A stretch of DNA of 26,265 nucleotides. Source: CAZJBP01 sp964544115. GTDB lineage: Bacteria; Verrucomicrobiota; Kiritimatiellia; UBA8416; JADHWI01. A program made the translations under genes and the position numbers. The stretch spans positions 1 through 26,265 of the forward strand of contig CAZJBP010000023.1 in NCBI GenBank assembly GCA_964544115.1. The letters run 5' to 3'. Within the stretch, counting starts at the first letter, position 1, and each line of letters opens with the position of its first letter. The notes beneath the pieces are model-generated. The model searched no databases. It was not told the DNA's origin and saw nothing but the letters and a program-made list of their open reading frames with translations. Positions 17,399 to 25,189 of the stretch are shown piece by piece.

Positions 17399-19038
17399 CA
17401 CGGGCCTCCCTTGGTCGCCGCTGGTTCCGTCGCGGCACGGGAATCGCGACGCTTGCCGGCGGCGAGCAGGCAGGGCTGTCGGACCACGAACACGGAGAGC
17501 GTGTCCGAGCGCAACGCCTCGACGATGGCCTCGCGCAGCGCCTGGGCCTCGCGGGCTGGATCAAAGACGCGGACTTGCGGCACGCCCATGGCGGCGACCA
17601 CATCCTCGAATACCAGCCGGTTGGCCGGCGAGTGGTCCATCCGCCGGCCCGTTCCGGGATGCTCCTGCATACCGGTCATCGCGGTGGTTTCATTGTCGAG
17701 GATGATCACGAGGTGGCCCGTGGGCGGCACGTTGTAGACCATCTCCGCGATGCCTGTAAGACCGCTGTGAACGAAGGTGCTGTCGCCGATGACGCTGACG
17801 ACGCGACGCGCCTCGTTGGGCGGCAGCACGTGGCGCAGCCCAAGCCCGGTGCCGATGCTGGCGCCCATGCAGATCTGGATATCCATGGATGCCAGCGGGG
17901 GCAGGGCGGCGAGCGTGTAGCAGCCGATGTCGCCCGCGACAATGCAATCGAGATCCTTCAGGATCCCAAACACGGTACGATGAGGACAGCTCTTGCACAG
18001 CTGAGGCGGCGTGCCCCGGACCGTGAGCGGCGCTTCGTCGCCCTCCCCGGAAACAATCCTGCGGATGCGGCCTACGTCGAGCTCGCCGAAACGGAACGCC
18101 GGCGGCGTCGGTTCGACGGCGATGCCAGCCGCGCGCAGCTGCTCGAAGAGGACGGGATCGTTCTCCTCGATGACCAGGCAGCGCCGGACCGAGGCTGCAA
18201 AGGCGCGCAGTGATTCCAGCGGCAGCGGGTGGGTCATGCCGAGTTTGAACAGGCTGGCATCGGGGGCGGCTTCGGCTGCGTGCAGCGCGGCGACGCCGGA
18301 GACGATGATGCCCAGTGCCGGGCTGCGCCGCGTCACCGCATGGGGCCCTTGCGCCTCGCTCCACGCGGACAGAAGAGCAAGCTTCTCGCGCAGTCGCCTG
18401 TGGGCAGGTCTTGCGTGGGCCGGCACCATGACGCGTTCGGTGATTCGCCGCTCGAACGTTCCGACAGGCGGCTGCAGCGTGTCCCCGCGGACGTGGACCT
18501 CGCTATGGGAGTGGCTCACGCGGGTGGTCATGCGCAGGATCACCGGCAGGCCGTGGCGCTGCGAGAGGACGAATGCGAGGCGGGTGAAATCATAGGCCTC
18601 CTGGGAGTCCGCCGGCTCGAGGACGGGCGTTCCGGATGCCCAGGCATGACGCCGCGAGTCCTGCTCGTTCTGGCTGGAGGCCATGCCGGGATCATCGGCA
18701 ACAGCCCACACGTAGGCACCCTGTACGCCGCTATAGGTGGCGGTGTAGAGCACGTCCGAGGCGACGTTGAGGCCGACGTGCTTCATCGTCACCAGCGCCC
18801 GTCCGCCCGCAAAGGCGACGCCCAGCGCCACTTCCGCGGCGACCTTCTCGTTCGGCGACCAAGCCGCAGCGCCGCCCAGCAGCGAAAAGGTTTCGAGAAT
18901 CTCGGTGGACGGCGTTCCCGGGTACCCGGTTCCGCGGTTGGCTCCGGCGTGCAGGGCACCCCACGCCACGGCGTCGTTTCCGCTCAAGAAGCGAGGCTCG
19001 CCTGCCGCAGTCACGGTTGATGGTTGTGTCGGTGTCAT
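17398..19038 (-). CDS. iorA: Indolepyruvate oxidoreductase subunit alpha, lacking ferredoxin domain
   Basis: This is the thiamine pyrophosphate subunit that oxidatively decarboxylates aryl pyruvates. In its 546 residues the pyrimidine-binding part (TGYPGTPSTEI, 37-47) comes first, then the conserved CKSCPH (348-353). The pyrophosphate part follows: GDIGCYTL (369-376), GDSTFVHSG (418-426) and DNETTAMTG (448-456). Known IorA proteins are about 600-650 residues and end in a ferredoxin-like domain with two CxxCxxCxxxCP motifs. Here the chain ends 24 residues after VRQPCLL, and the next gene starts at once, so the domain is absent rather than frameshifted. The ATG at 19038 has no normal ribosome binding site; a TTG at codon 18 is a possible alternative start. 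Confidence 0.93.
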   Translation of the reverse strand: MTPTQPSTVTAAGEPRFLSGNDAVAWGALHAGANRGTGYPGTPSTEILETFSLLGGAAAWSPNEKVAAEVALGVAFAGGRALVTMKHVGLNVASDVLYTATYSGVQGAYVWAVADDPGMASSQNEQDSRRHAWASGTPVLEPADSQEAYDFTRLAFVLSQRHGLPVILRMTTRVSHSHSEVHVRGDTLQPPVGTFERRITERVMVPAHARPAHRRLREKLALLSAWSEAQGPHAVTRRSPALGIIVSGVAALHAAEAAPDASLFKLGMTHPLPLESLRAFAASVRRCLVIEENDPVLFEQLRAAGIAVEPTPPAFRFGELDVGRIRRIVSGEGDEAPLTVRGTPPQLCKSCPHRTVFGILKDLDCIVAGDIGCYTLAALPPLASMDIQICMGASIGTGLGLRHVLPPNEARRVVSVIGDSTFVHSGLTGIAEMVYNVPPTGHLVIILDNETTAMTGMQEHPGTGRRMDHSPANRLVFEDVVAAMGVPQVRVFDPAREAQALREAIVEALRSDTLSVFVVRQPCLLAAGKRRDSRAATEPAATKGGP

Positions 19039-19043
19039 ATTCG

Positions 19044-19058
19044 GAGGAATACATCCTC
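19044..19058 (-). promoter_or_regulatory. Small hairpin masking the only SD-like sequence before iorA
   Basis: On the minus strand GAGGA (19058-19054) pairs with TCCTC (19048-19044) around a 5-base loop, ending 5 bases before the iorA ATG. The purine-rich arm is the only ribosome-binding-like sequence near the start and lies about 15 bases from it, too far for normal use. Confidence 0.35.
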
Positions 19059-19081
19059 GCTCCCAGCGATAGGCGACCTAC

Positions 19082-19099
19082 CTGTTAAGAAGTTAACAG
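19082..19099. promoter_or_regulatory. Perfect 18-bp palindromic operator candidate upstream of iorA
   Basis: CTGTTAA (19082-19088), GAAG, TTAACAG (19093-19099) is an exact inverted repeat in an AT-rich island of an otherwise GC-rich window. It is in the 104-base gap between hypA and iorA. No T-run follows on the minus strand, so an operator is more likely than a terminator. Confidence 0.5.
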
Positions 19100-19142
19100 A
19101 TAAAAACGGAGCATGGGAAGCCGAAAGCGACGCCTGAAGCCG

Positions 19143-19499
19143 CTACGATGCCAGGTCGGTCGAGATCTCGATAGAGGAGAGGGTCAGCTCGCGTCCGGCG
19201 GTCACGTCGACGTTCTGCGAGCCACAGTGCTCGCACACTATGAATGGGAACGGCGGCTCGCAATCGCGTCCGCAGTCGCCGCAGTGAGCCGCCGCCGGGA
19301 TCAATTCGATGAGCAGCTCGGCGCCCGCGCAGGCGGTCTGTTCGGCGGCTACGGGAAACGCCATATCCAGCGCGTCGCCGTCCACGCCGGACAGGGCACC
19401 GACCTTGACCGTCACGCGCAGAGCCCGTCCGCCTCCTGCGCGCGACAGCGCCTCGTCCACCTGCTCCACCAGCGCCTGCGCAATGGAGAGCTCGTGCAT
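19143..19499 (-). CDS. hypA: Hydrogenase nickel-insertion protein HypA
   Basis: HypA binds nickel and a structural zinc and, usually with the GTPase HypB, loads nickel into the hydrogenase large subunit. The 118-residue product begins MHELSIAQAL, giving the nickel-binding M1-H2-E3. The zinc loop has two cysteine pairs, CGDC and CEHC, separated by about 15 residues. Its ATG follows the hypE stop with no gap (TGAATG). It is the last gene of the hyp cluster; no hypB follows it. Confidence 0.95.
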   Translation of the reverse strand: MHELSIAQALVEQVDEALSRAGGGRALRVTVKVGALSGVDGDALDMAFPVAAEQTACAGAELLIELIPAAAHCGDCGRDCEPPFPFIVCEHCGSQNVDVTAGRELTLSSIEISTDLAS

Positions 19500-20504
19500 T
19501 CAGCAGATCCTCGGCAGCAGCTCGCCGCGCGGCACATCGACCAGCCGCCGGCCGCCGGTGAGCGTGTCCAAAATGACGCGCCCGGCATCGTCGGAGATCT
19601 CGCCGATGCGGGCGGCTCCTGATCCCTCCGGCATCGCGCGCCATGCCTTGAGGATGGCCGCCTCCGCCTCCGGCGCGCAGACCAGCACCATGCGCCCCTC
19701 CGAAGCCACATGCAGGGGATCGAGCCCCAGCAGTTCCGAGACGGCTCTCGCGCCGGCGGAGACCGGAAGGGCCTGCTCGTCGAGGCGGATGCCCAAATGG
19801 CGCTCGTCGACCAGTTCGTTCAGGACCGTGGCCAGCCCCCCGCGCGTAGGATCACGCATGAAACGCACGGCACTGGCCATCGGTGCGCAGGCCTGCACCA
19901 GGCGATGCACAGGCGCCGTGTCGCTGCGGGGCCCGTTGCGGAGCGCGATGTTCGCGCGGGCGGCCAGGACGGCAAACCCGTGGTCGGCCACGGGCCCGCT
20001 GACGAGCAGGGAATCCCCACGGCGCAGGCGGTCGGCTCCAAGCGAAAAGCCAGGCATGCGCAGGCCGATGCCGGCCGTATTCGCGTACAGGCCGTCGCAC
20101 AGCCCCCGGGGAATCACCTTCGTGTCGCCGGTGACGACGGTGACGCCGCACTCGTTGGCGGAGCTTCTCACGGCGTCCAGGATGCGACGGAATACATCCA
20201 TCGGCAGCCCCTCTTCGAGAATAAGCCCGAGGGAGAGCCACATCGGCTTGCCGCCGGATACCGCCAGATCGTTGACTGTGCCATGCACCGCCAGGTGCCC
20301 GATGTTCCCGCCGGGGAACTCGAGCGGCTGGACAACGTAGCTGTCGGTTGTGAACACAATGCCCCCCGGGGGCACGTCCAGCGTGGCGGCGTCCGGGAGC
20401 CCCTGGAGGCTCTCACCAAACCGTGAGACCACCTCCTCGCGGATCAGGTCGCGCGTCAGTCGCCCGCCGCCCCCGTGGGCCAGTTCGATCCTCGGAATGT
20501 TCAT
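19500..20504 (-). CDS. hypE: Hydrogenase maturation protein HypE (thiocarbamate dehydratase)
   Basis: HypE receives a carbamoyl group from HypF on its C-terminal cysteine and dehydrates it with ATP to thiocyanate, the source of the cyanide ligands of the NiFe site. The 334-residue product opens with the PurM-like ELAHGGGGRL and has FTTDSYVVQPLEFPGGNIG, GDTKVIPRG and RDPTRGGLATVLNE. It ends in the essential PRIC tail. ATG 20504 overlaps the hypD stop as ATGA; the open frame to 20681 is hypD antisense. Confidence 0.96.
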   Translation of the reverse strand: MNIPRIELAHGGGGRLTRDLIREEVVSRFGESLQGLPDAATLDVPPGGIVFTTDSYVVQPLEFPGGNIGHLAVHGTVNDLAVSGGKPMWLSLGLILEEGLPMDVFRRILDAVRSSANECGVTVVTGDTKVIPRGLCDGLYANTAGIGLRMPGFSLGADRLRRGDSLLVSGPVADHGFAVLAARANIALRNGPRSDTAPVHRLVQACAPMASAVRFMRDPTRGGLATVLNELVDERHLGIRLDEQALPVSAGARAVSELLGLDPLHVASEGRMVLVCAPEAEAAILKAWRAMPEGSGAARIGEISDDAGRVILDTLTGGRRLVDVPRGELLPRIC

Positions 20505-21625
20505 GGCGCCCCATTCCCCGCTGTCGGAGCCGACAGCCGCGAGTACTTGTAGTAGGCCGCACAGGTGCCCTCCGAGCTCACCATGCAGGGCCCCAGCGCG
20601 TTGTCGGGCGTGCACGCAAGGCCGAACATAGGGCACGCTGGAGGCTTGCTCTTGCCCTTGATCACATCCCCGCAACGGCACTCTGGATTCGTCCGGCCGC
20701 GTCCGACGCGCACTCCTAGCTTTCTCTCAGCGTCAAACATCGCGAACTCGGAGCGCAGCGTCATGCCGCTGTCGGGGATCACGCCCACGCCGTGCCAGTC
20801 GGCCTGCGCAGGCTCGAGATACCGCGCCATCAGCGCCTGGGCCCGACGGTTGCCGCCGGCGCGCACCACGCGGGAATACTGGTTGACCACGCGGGCCTCG
20901 CCCGCAACGAGCTGCCGGATGATCTCCTCCAGCCCCAGCAGAATGTCGAGCGGCTCGAAACCGGCGATGACGCAGGGGATGCCGCCCGGTCCCGCGAAGG
21001 GCTCGTAGGGTTCGGGGCCGATGATGGCGCTGACATGCGCCGGGCACAGAAACGCATCGATCCGCAGATCCGGGTCCGCCCTCAAAGCAGCGAGGGCGGG
21101 CGGGACACGCTTGAAGGCGGTGAGCAGAGAAACGTTGGACACGTGTTCGCGCAGGGCGCGCTCAACGATGCTGACAACGGGGCCCATGGTGGTTTCGAAC
21201 CCGACGGCCAGAAAGACCACTTCACGGCGGGGGTGCTGCGCGGCCAGCGACACCGCTGACGAAGGGGTGTAGCACACGTCGATCGTGGCGCCTGCGGCCC
21301 GCGCCGCCGAGAGCGTGGTGTCCGACCCCGGCACATTCAACATGTCGCCGAAGGTGGCGATGATGACGCCGCGGCTGGCCAACTCGACGGCCGCGTCTAT
21401 GTAGCCGGGGGGCGTGACACAGACCGGGCAGCCGGGTCCGCTGACCATGTCCACTTCCGGAGGGAGGATATCGCGGATGCCGTGGCGCGCAATGGCCATG
21501 GTGTGACTGCCGCACACCTCCATGGCTTGAACCCGCCGCCCCCCCAGTCCTCGGGCGAGGTCGCGAAGGCTCCGCACAAGCGCGCGTGCCGGAGCCGGGG
21601 CCCGGAAGCCGTCAATGTACTTCAT
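20501..21625 (-). CDS. hypD: Hydrogenase formation protein HypD
   Basis: HypD is the [4Fe-4S] scaffold that, with HypC, assembles the Fe(CN)2CO unit. Its 374 residues contain CGSHT (38-42), GPGCPVC (63-69) and TFGDMLNVPGS. CPAHVSAIIG follows, then the C-terminal cysteine-rich region ECRCGDVIKGKSKPPACPMF with later CTPDN and SEGTCAAYYKY. The start overlaps the hypC stop and the stop overlaps the hypE start, both by ATGA, so the three are translationally coupled. Confidence 0.96.
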   Translation of the reverse strand: MKYIDGFRAPAPARALVRSLRDLARGLGGRRVQAMEVCGSHTMAIARHGIRDILPPEVDMVSGPGCPVCVTPPGYIDAAVELASRGVIIATFGDMLNVPGSDTTLSAARAAGATIDVCYTPSSAVSLAAQHPRREVVFLAVGFETTMGPVVSIVERALREHVSNVSLLTAFKRVPPALAALRADPDLRIDAFLCPAHVSAIIGPEPYEPFAGPGGIPCVIAGFEPLDILLGLEEIIRQLVAGEARVVNQYSRVVRAGGNRRAQALMARYLEPAQADWHGVGVIPDSGMTLRSEFAMFDAERKLGVRVGRGRTNPECRCGDVIKGKSKPPACPMFGLACTPDNALGPCMVSSEGTCAAYYKYSRLSAPTAGNGAP

Positions 21626-21849
21626 GTGGCGCGGCTCCTGGCCAACGCGTCAAAGAGGTCCAGGCGCGCATCCGCCTCGTCGCGATCCAGGCGCTCGATG
21701 GCATACCCCGCGTGGACGATGATGTAGTCGCCAACCGCGGGGGCGTCCAGGAGCGAGACATCGACGTCGAAGCGCGCGCCGTCCAGTTCGGCGACGGCGG
21801 AGCCGTCTCCGCTGAGCACCGTCAGCAGCATGGGGACCGCTAGGCACAT
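21622..21849 (-). CDS. hypC: Hydrogenase assembly chaperone HypC
   Basis: HypC carries the iron unit with HypD and delivers it to the large subunit precursor. The product is 75 residues and starts MCLAVPM, with the essential Cys2. It continues with the usual GDYIIVHAGYAIERLD. ATG 21849 lies inside the last codons of hypF (10-base overlap); longer readings in this frame are hypF antisense or overlap. Confidence 0.95.
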   Translation of the reverse strand: MCLAVPMLLTVLSGDGSAVAELDGARFDVDVSLLDAPAVGDYIIVHAGYAIERLDRDEADARLDLFDALARSRAT

Positions 21850-24194
21850 GAGTCCGACCTCCCCGCAACGATCGCCTGACCGAACGCCACGCACCCGTCG
21901 TTGGGCGGCGTCCGCTCGTGCAGCAGAACCTGAATGCCGGCAGCCTGGAGGGCCGGCACCAGCCGTTCGATGAGGACCCGGTTCATCATCACGCCTCCGC
22001 TGAGGGCCACTCTGCGGTGTGCCGATCGGGCCATACCGTACTGTATCACCGCTTCGGCGGCGCGGGCAACCGCGTGGTGACAGGCCATCGCCCATGCCGG
22101 CCGTGAGCCGGGGTCCGGGACCTCTTCCGCCAGCCGGGCGAAGCTCGGAGCCCAGTTGATGCGGAGCATGCCACCGGCCTCGGCGGTGGTGAACGGCAGC
22201 GTCGGCAGTTTCCCGATGGCGCCCCGCCAGCGCCGGGCTGCGCTCTCCAGCCGGATGGCGGCCTGGGCCTCATAGGTGATCGGGCCCGTATGGAGTTCGA
22301 GAGCCGCAGCGAAGGCGTCGAAAAGCCGGCCCGCGGCGTGGGATCCGGGAGCGTTGACACGATGAACGACCTGGCTGCGCCACGCCTCCCAGTGCTCGTG
22401 CGACAGGTTCATCCGCCGCAGGCAACTCCCGTCGGGCTGGATCCCGGCCGCCACCCACCGCCCGACCAGTTGCCGGATGGGTTCGCGGACCGCAGCGTCC
22501 CCGCCGGGCAGGGGAGCCGCCTCAAAGGTGGCCAGGCGAACGTAACCGCCCGGGCTCACGTCCAGAAGTTCGGCGCCCCAGACGGTACCGTCGTCGCCCA
22601 TTCCTGTGCCGTCCATGACGAGCGCGAGCCCCTCGTCGAACCCGTGTTCTTCCAGACAGGCCACGGCATGGGCGTGGTGATGCTGCACCGCAACCGCGGG
22701 TATTCCCATCTCGCCGGCCAGGCGGCGTCCCGCGAGGGTGGCGTGCATGTCGGGGTGGAGGTCAACGGCAACCGTCTCGGGAACGCGCCGCAGGAAGGCG
22801 GGAAGGCAACGCAGGATCTGGGCAAACCCATCGTTTGCCTCGGGTGTCCCAAGGTCCCCGACGTGAGGCGAGAGCACGACATGGGATGAGTACCCCAGCG
22901 CGACCGTGTTCTTCAATTCCGCGCCCATCGCCAGGGCCACGCGCTGCAGCGGCCGGCCCAGGCGGATGGGGTGGGGGGCATAGCCGCGCGCCCGTCGCCA
23001 GACCTGTGGGCGCCCGAGCGGAAGGGCGAAGAGGGAGTCGTCATTGCGAAGGTTGATCTCGCGGTCGTGGAGCAAGAAAGCGTCGGCGATGTCGCCGAGG
23101 CGTTCGCGGGCCTCGGCGTTGCCAATGCAGATGGGTTCGCCGCGGCGATTGCCGCTGGTCATAACCAGCAGATCGAAGCGGGGGATGGGGTCGCCGCGAA
23201 GCGGCTCCATCAGCAGGAGGTGGAGGGGCGACGTCGGGAGCATGACGCCCAGCGTTTCGGCGTCGGGCGTCAGCAGGTCGAGCGGGAGGCCGCCCTCCGG
23301 GCCGTCGTGCAGGTCGAGGATCACAATGGGGCGTTCGTCCGATGCCAGTAGCTGTTCCGCGCCCGGCGGCATCCGGCAGAGGAGGGAAAGGACGTCCGGA
23401 TTTCGGGCCATGACGGCGAACGGTTTGTGCGGCCGGCGCTTGCGGGCGCGGAGTCGCGTCAGGGTGGCGCGGTTGAATGCGTCGGCCGCCAGCAGGAAGC
23501 CGCCAACGCCGCGCACGGCCACGATGGCGCCGTCGGCCAGCAGTGCGCGGCAGGCGCGAAGCGGGTCTCCGGCGATGGGGGTGCCATCGCACCGTTCGAG
23601 CTGCAGCCTCGGGCCGCAGGCCGGGCAGGCTGTGGTCTGGGCGTGGAAGCGGCGATCCCGTGGATCTTCGTATTCCGAGCGGCACGGCGGACACATGGGG
23701 AACGCCGACAGCGTGGTGCGCTCGCGGTCGAAGGGCATCTCATGCACGACCGTGTAGCGGGGGCCGCACAGGGAGCAGGTGGTAAAAGCGTAGCCATAGC
23801 GGCGGTCCGTTGGGTCCAACGCCTCGCGCGCGCACTCGGAACACATGCCGATGTCCGACGGGATCGTCACTTCCACGGCATCGTCACCCGCGCTGGGTCG
23901 GATCTCGAAGGGCAGGACCGGTTCGTGGCCTATCGGCTCTGCCGGACCGAGCGGATCGAGCGAAGCGATGAGCGCGGGCGGCGGCACAGCGTGAAGGAGA
24001 TCGCGCGCGAAGCGCTGCACGGTTTCGGCCGGGCCCTCGAGGACCAGTCGCACCGTTCCGGCTCGGTTCTGGACCCATCCGCCGAGATTCGCCTCGCGGG
24101 CAAGCCGGAAGACCGCCGGGCGGAAGCCGACGCCCTGAACGGTGCCGCGAACGTCGAACGCGGCACGGATCTGGTTTGGCCCGGTGGTGTTCAT
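21840..24194 (-). CDS. hypF: Carbamoyltransferase HypF
   Basis: HypF makes the carbamoyl group for cyanide ligand synthesis from carbamoyl phosphate and ATP, and passes it to HypE. In its 784 residues, the acylphosphatase domain is first (GTVQGVGFRPAVFRL), then two zinc-finger-like cysteine sets (CSEC, CSLC, CPPC, CPAC). A YrdC-like domain follows (KRRPHKPFAVMA), then the Kae1-like domain with VQHHHAHAVACLEEHG, VMDGTGMGDDG and LSGGVMMNRVL. The length and order are normal. It comes 88 bases after the response regulator gene and overlaps hypC. Confidence 0.97.
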   Translation of the reverse strand: MNTTGPNQIRAAFDVRGTVQGVGFRPAVFRLAREANLGGWVQNRAGTVRLVLEGPAETVQRFARDLLHAVPPPALIASLDPLGPAEPIGHEPVLPFEIRPSAGDDAVEVTIPSDIGMCSECAREALDPTDRRYGYAFTTCSLCGPRYTVVHEMPFDRERTTLSAFPMCPPCRSEYEDPRDRRFHAQTTACPACGPRLQLERCDGTPIAGDPLRACRALLADGAIVAVRGVGGFLLAADAFNRATLTRLRARKRRPHKPFAVMARNPDVLSLLCRMPPGAEQLLASDERPIVILDLHDGPEGGLPLDLLTPDAETLGVMLPTSPLHLLLMEPLRGDPIPRFDLLVMTSGNRRGEPICIGNAEARERLGDIADAFLLHDREINLRNDDSLFALPLGRPQVWRRARGYAPHPIRLGRPLQRVALAMGAELKNTVALGYSSHVVLSPHVGDLGTPEANDGFAQILRCLPAFLRRVPETVAVDLHPDMHATLAGRRLAGEMGIPAVAVQHHHAHAVACLEEHGFDEGLALVMDGTGMGDDGTVWGAELLDVSPGGYVRLATFEAAPLPGGDAAVREPIRQLVGRWVAAGIQPDGSCLRRMNLSHEHWEAWRSQVVHRVNAPGSHAAGRLFDAFAAALELHTGPITYEAQAAIRLESAARRWRGAIGKLPTLPFTTAEAGGMLRINWAPSFARLAEEVPDPGSRPAWAMACHHAVARAAEAVIQYGMARSAHRRVALSGGVMMNRVLIERLVPALQAAGIQVLLHERTPPNDGCVAFGQAIVAGRSDSCA

Positions 24195-24282
24195 TACGGA
24201 TCGATAGGGTGCTCTCCGGCGTGTTCAGCGTCAAGCCGCGTGCCGGAGCCCTGCCGCGTGATCCGGTGGTCGGTGGGTGAGG

Positions 24283-24666
24283 CTAAGGCTTCGCTTTCAG
24301 CCTGCGATCGAGCGTGGCCAGCAGGACCTCGGGGTTGATGGGCTTCTGAAAGACGCCGGCAAGCCCCAGTCGCGTGTAGTCGGTGCTGATGTTGAGGTTG
24401 TCGCCGACGGAGCTGAGGAGGTAGATCGGCGTCGCATCGCCGGCGGCCTTGATGTCCTTGACGAAGTTCACGCCCGAGTCCACTTCCTCCATCATCAGGT
24501 CGACGATGATGAGGTCCGGCTTGAGCTCGCGGCTGCGGCGCACCCCGTCTTCGGCGCTGCCGGCGCGTTCAAAGACATAGCCGCGGCTCTCGATGATGAT
24601 CTGCAGGGAGTCCAGAAAATCCGCGTCGTCGTCGATGCACAGGATCACAGGCTTCGTGGTGTTCAT
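24283..24666 (-). CDS. Receiver-only response regulator in the hydrogenase cluster
   Basis: This is a single-domain response regulator of 127 residues with all active-site residues: D12-D14 in LCIDDDAD, phosphoacceptor D56 in LIIVDLMMEE, S85/S86 in YLLSS and K108 in VFQKPI. It has no output domain, so it must act through a protein partner or a phosphorelay. It lies between the hydrogenase protease gene (40 bases) and hypF (88 bases) in one direction, pointing to a role in hydrogenase control or assembly. The partner is not visible; the kinase at 11117 is far away. Confidence 0.9.
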   Translation of the reverse strand: MNTTKPVILCIDDDADFLDSLQIIIESRGYVFERAGSAEDGVRRSRELKPDLIIVDLMMEEVDSGVNFVKDIKAAGDATPIYLLSSVGDNLNISTDYTRLGLAGVFQKPINPEVLLATLDRRLKAKP

Positions 24667-24706
24667 CGTATGCCCTCGCTTCGCTTGTCAACGTCTCGCC
24701 GCACCC

Positions 24707-25189
24707 TCAGCCGCCGATGGCGTCAGCGGCGTCCTCATAAAGTCCCTTCTCGATCACGCCCTCCAGAAACGTTTCGGCCGCCTCGAGATTGGCCTGCGCC
24801 TCCTGCGAGAGGCGCTCGCCGAACTCGTTGAAGGCGCGGCCGCGGATGCCCAGTGCATAAGCCCGGGCCTTCGACCCGAACATGTCCCGCGCCAGCGCCA
24901 TCACCGCCGCCGGCTCCAGGCTGTGGCTGCTGAACTCGATCCCGCCATCCGCGGGTTCGATCCGACGGAACGAGAACGGCTCACGTCCCGCCACCGCAGC
25001 ATCCGCGAAGATGACGACGTCATACTCCGCCACCGCGGCCGCGTCCTCCACGAGCAACTGGTAATCGGCGTCCACCGTGACTCCAATCCGCCTCTTCTGT
25101 TCAAACCGCGCGGCCAGGGCAGGTCCCAGCCCGTCGTCGAGCCGGCCCGGGTTCCCGTAGCCGATCAGCAGCACCTTGCACCCGGTCAA
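24707..25189 (-). CDS. [NiFe] hydrogenase maturation endopeptidase
   Basis: This protease removes the C-terminal peptide of the large subunit after nickel insertion. The 160-residue product begins with the family signature GYGNPGRLDDGLGPALA, including the metal-binding aspartate pair region. It also has the second acidic strand VIFADAAVAG and the metal-binding histidine in SSHSLEPAAVM. The start is uncertain. I chose TTG 25189, which overlaps the large-subunit stop (TTGA). A GTG at 25174 would begin directly at the first strand. The adjacent large subunit is its substrate. Confidence 0.9.
   Translation of the reverse strand: MTGCKVLLIGYGNPGRLDDGLGPALAARFEQKRRIGVTVDADYQLLVEDAAAVAEYDVVIFADAAVAGREPFSFRRIEPADGGIEFSSHSLEPAAVMALARDMFGSKARAYALGIRGRAFNEFGERLSQEAQANLEAAETFLEGVIEKGLYEDAADAIGG

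Noticed and set aside
24214..24248. CTCCGGC / GCCGGAG inverted repeat between hypF and the response regulator gene
   Set aside because: A 7-bp GC-only stem with a 21-base loop is expected by chance in DNA of this composition.
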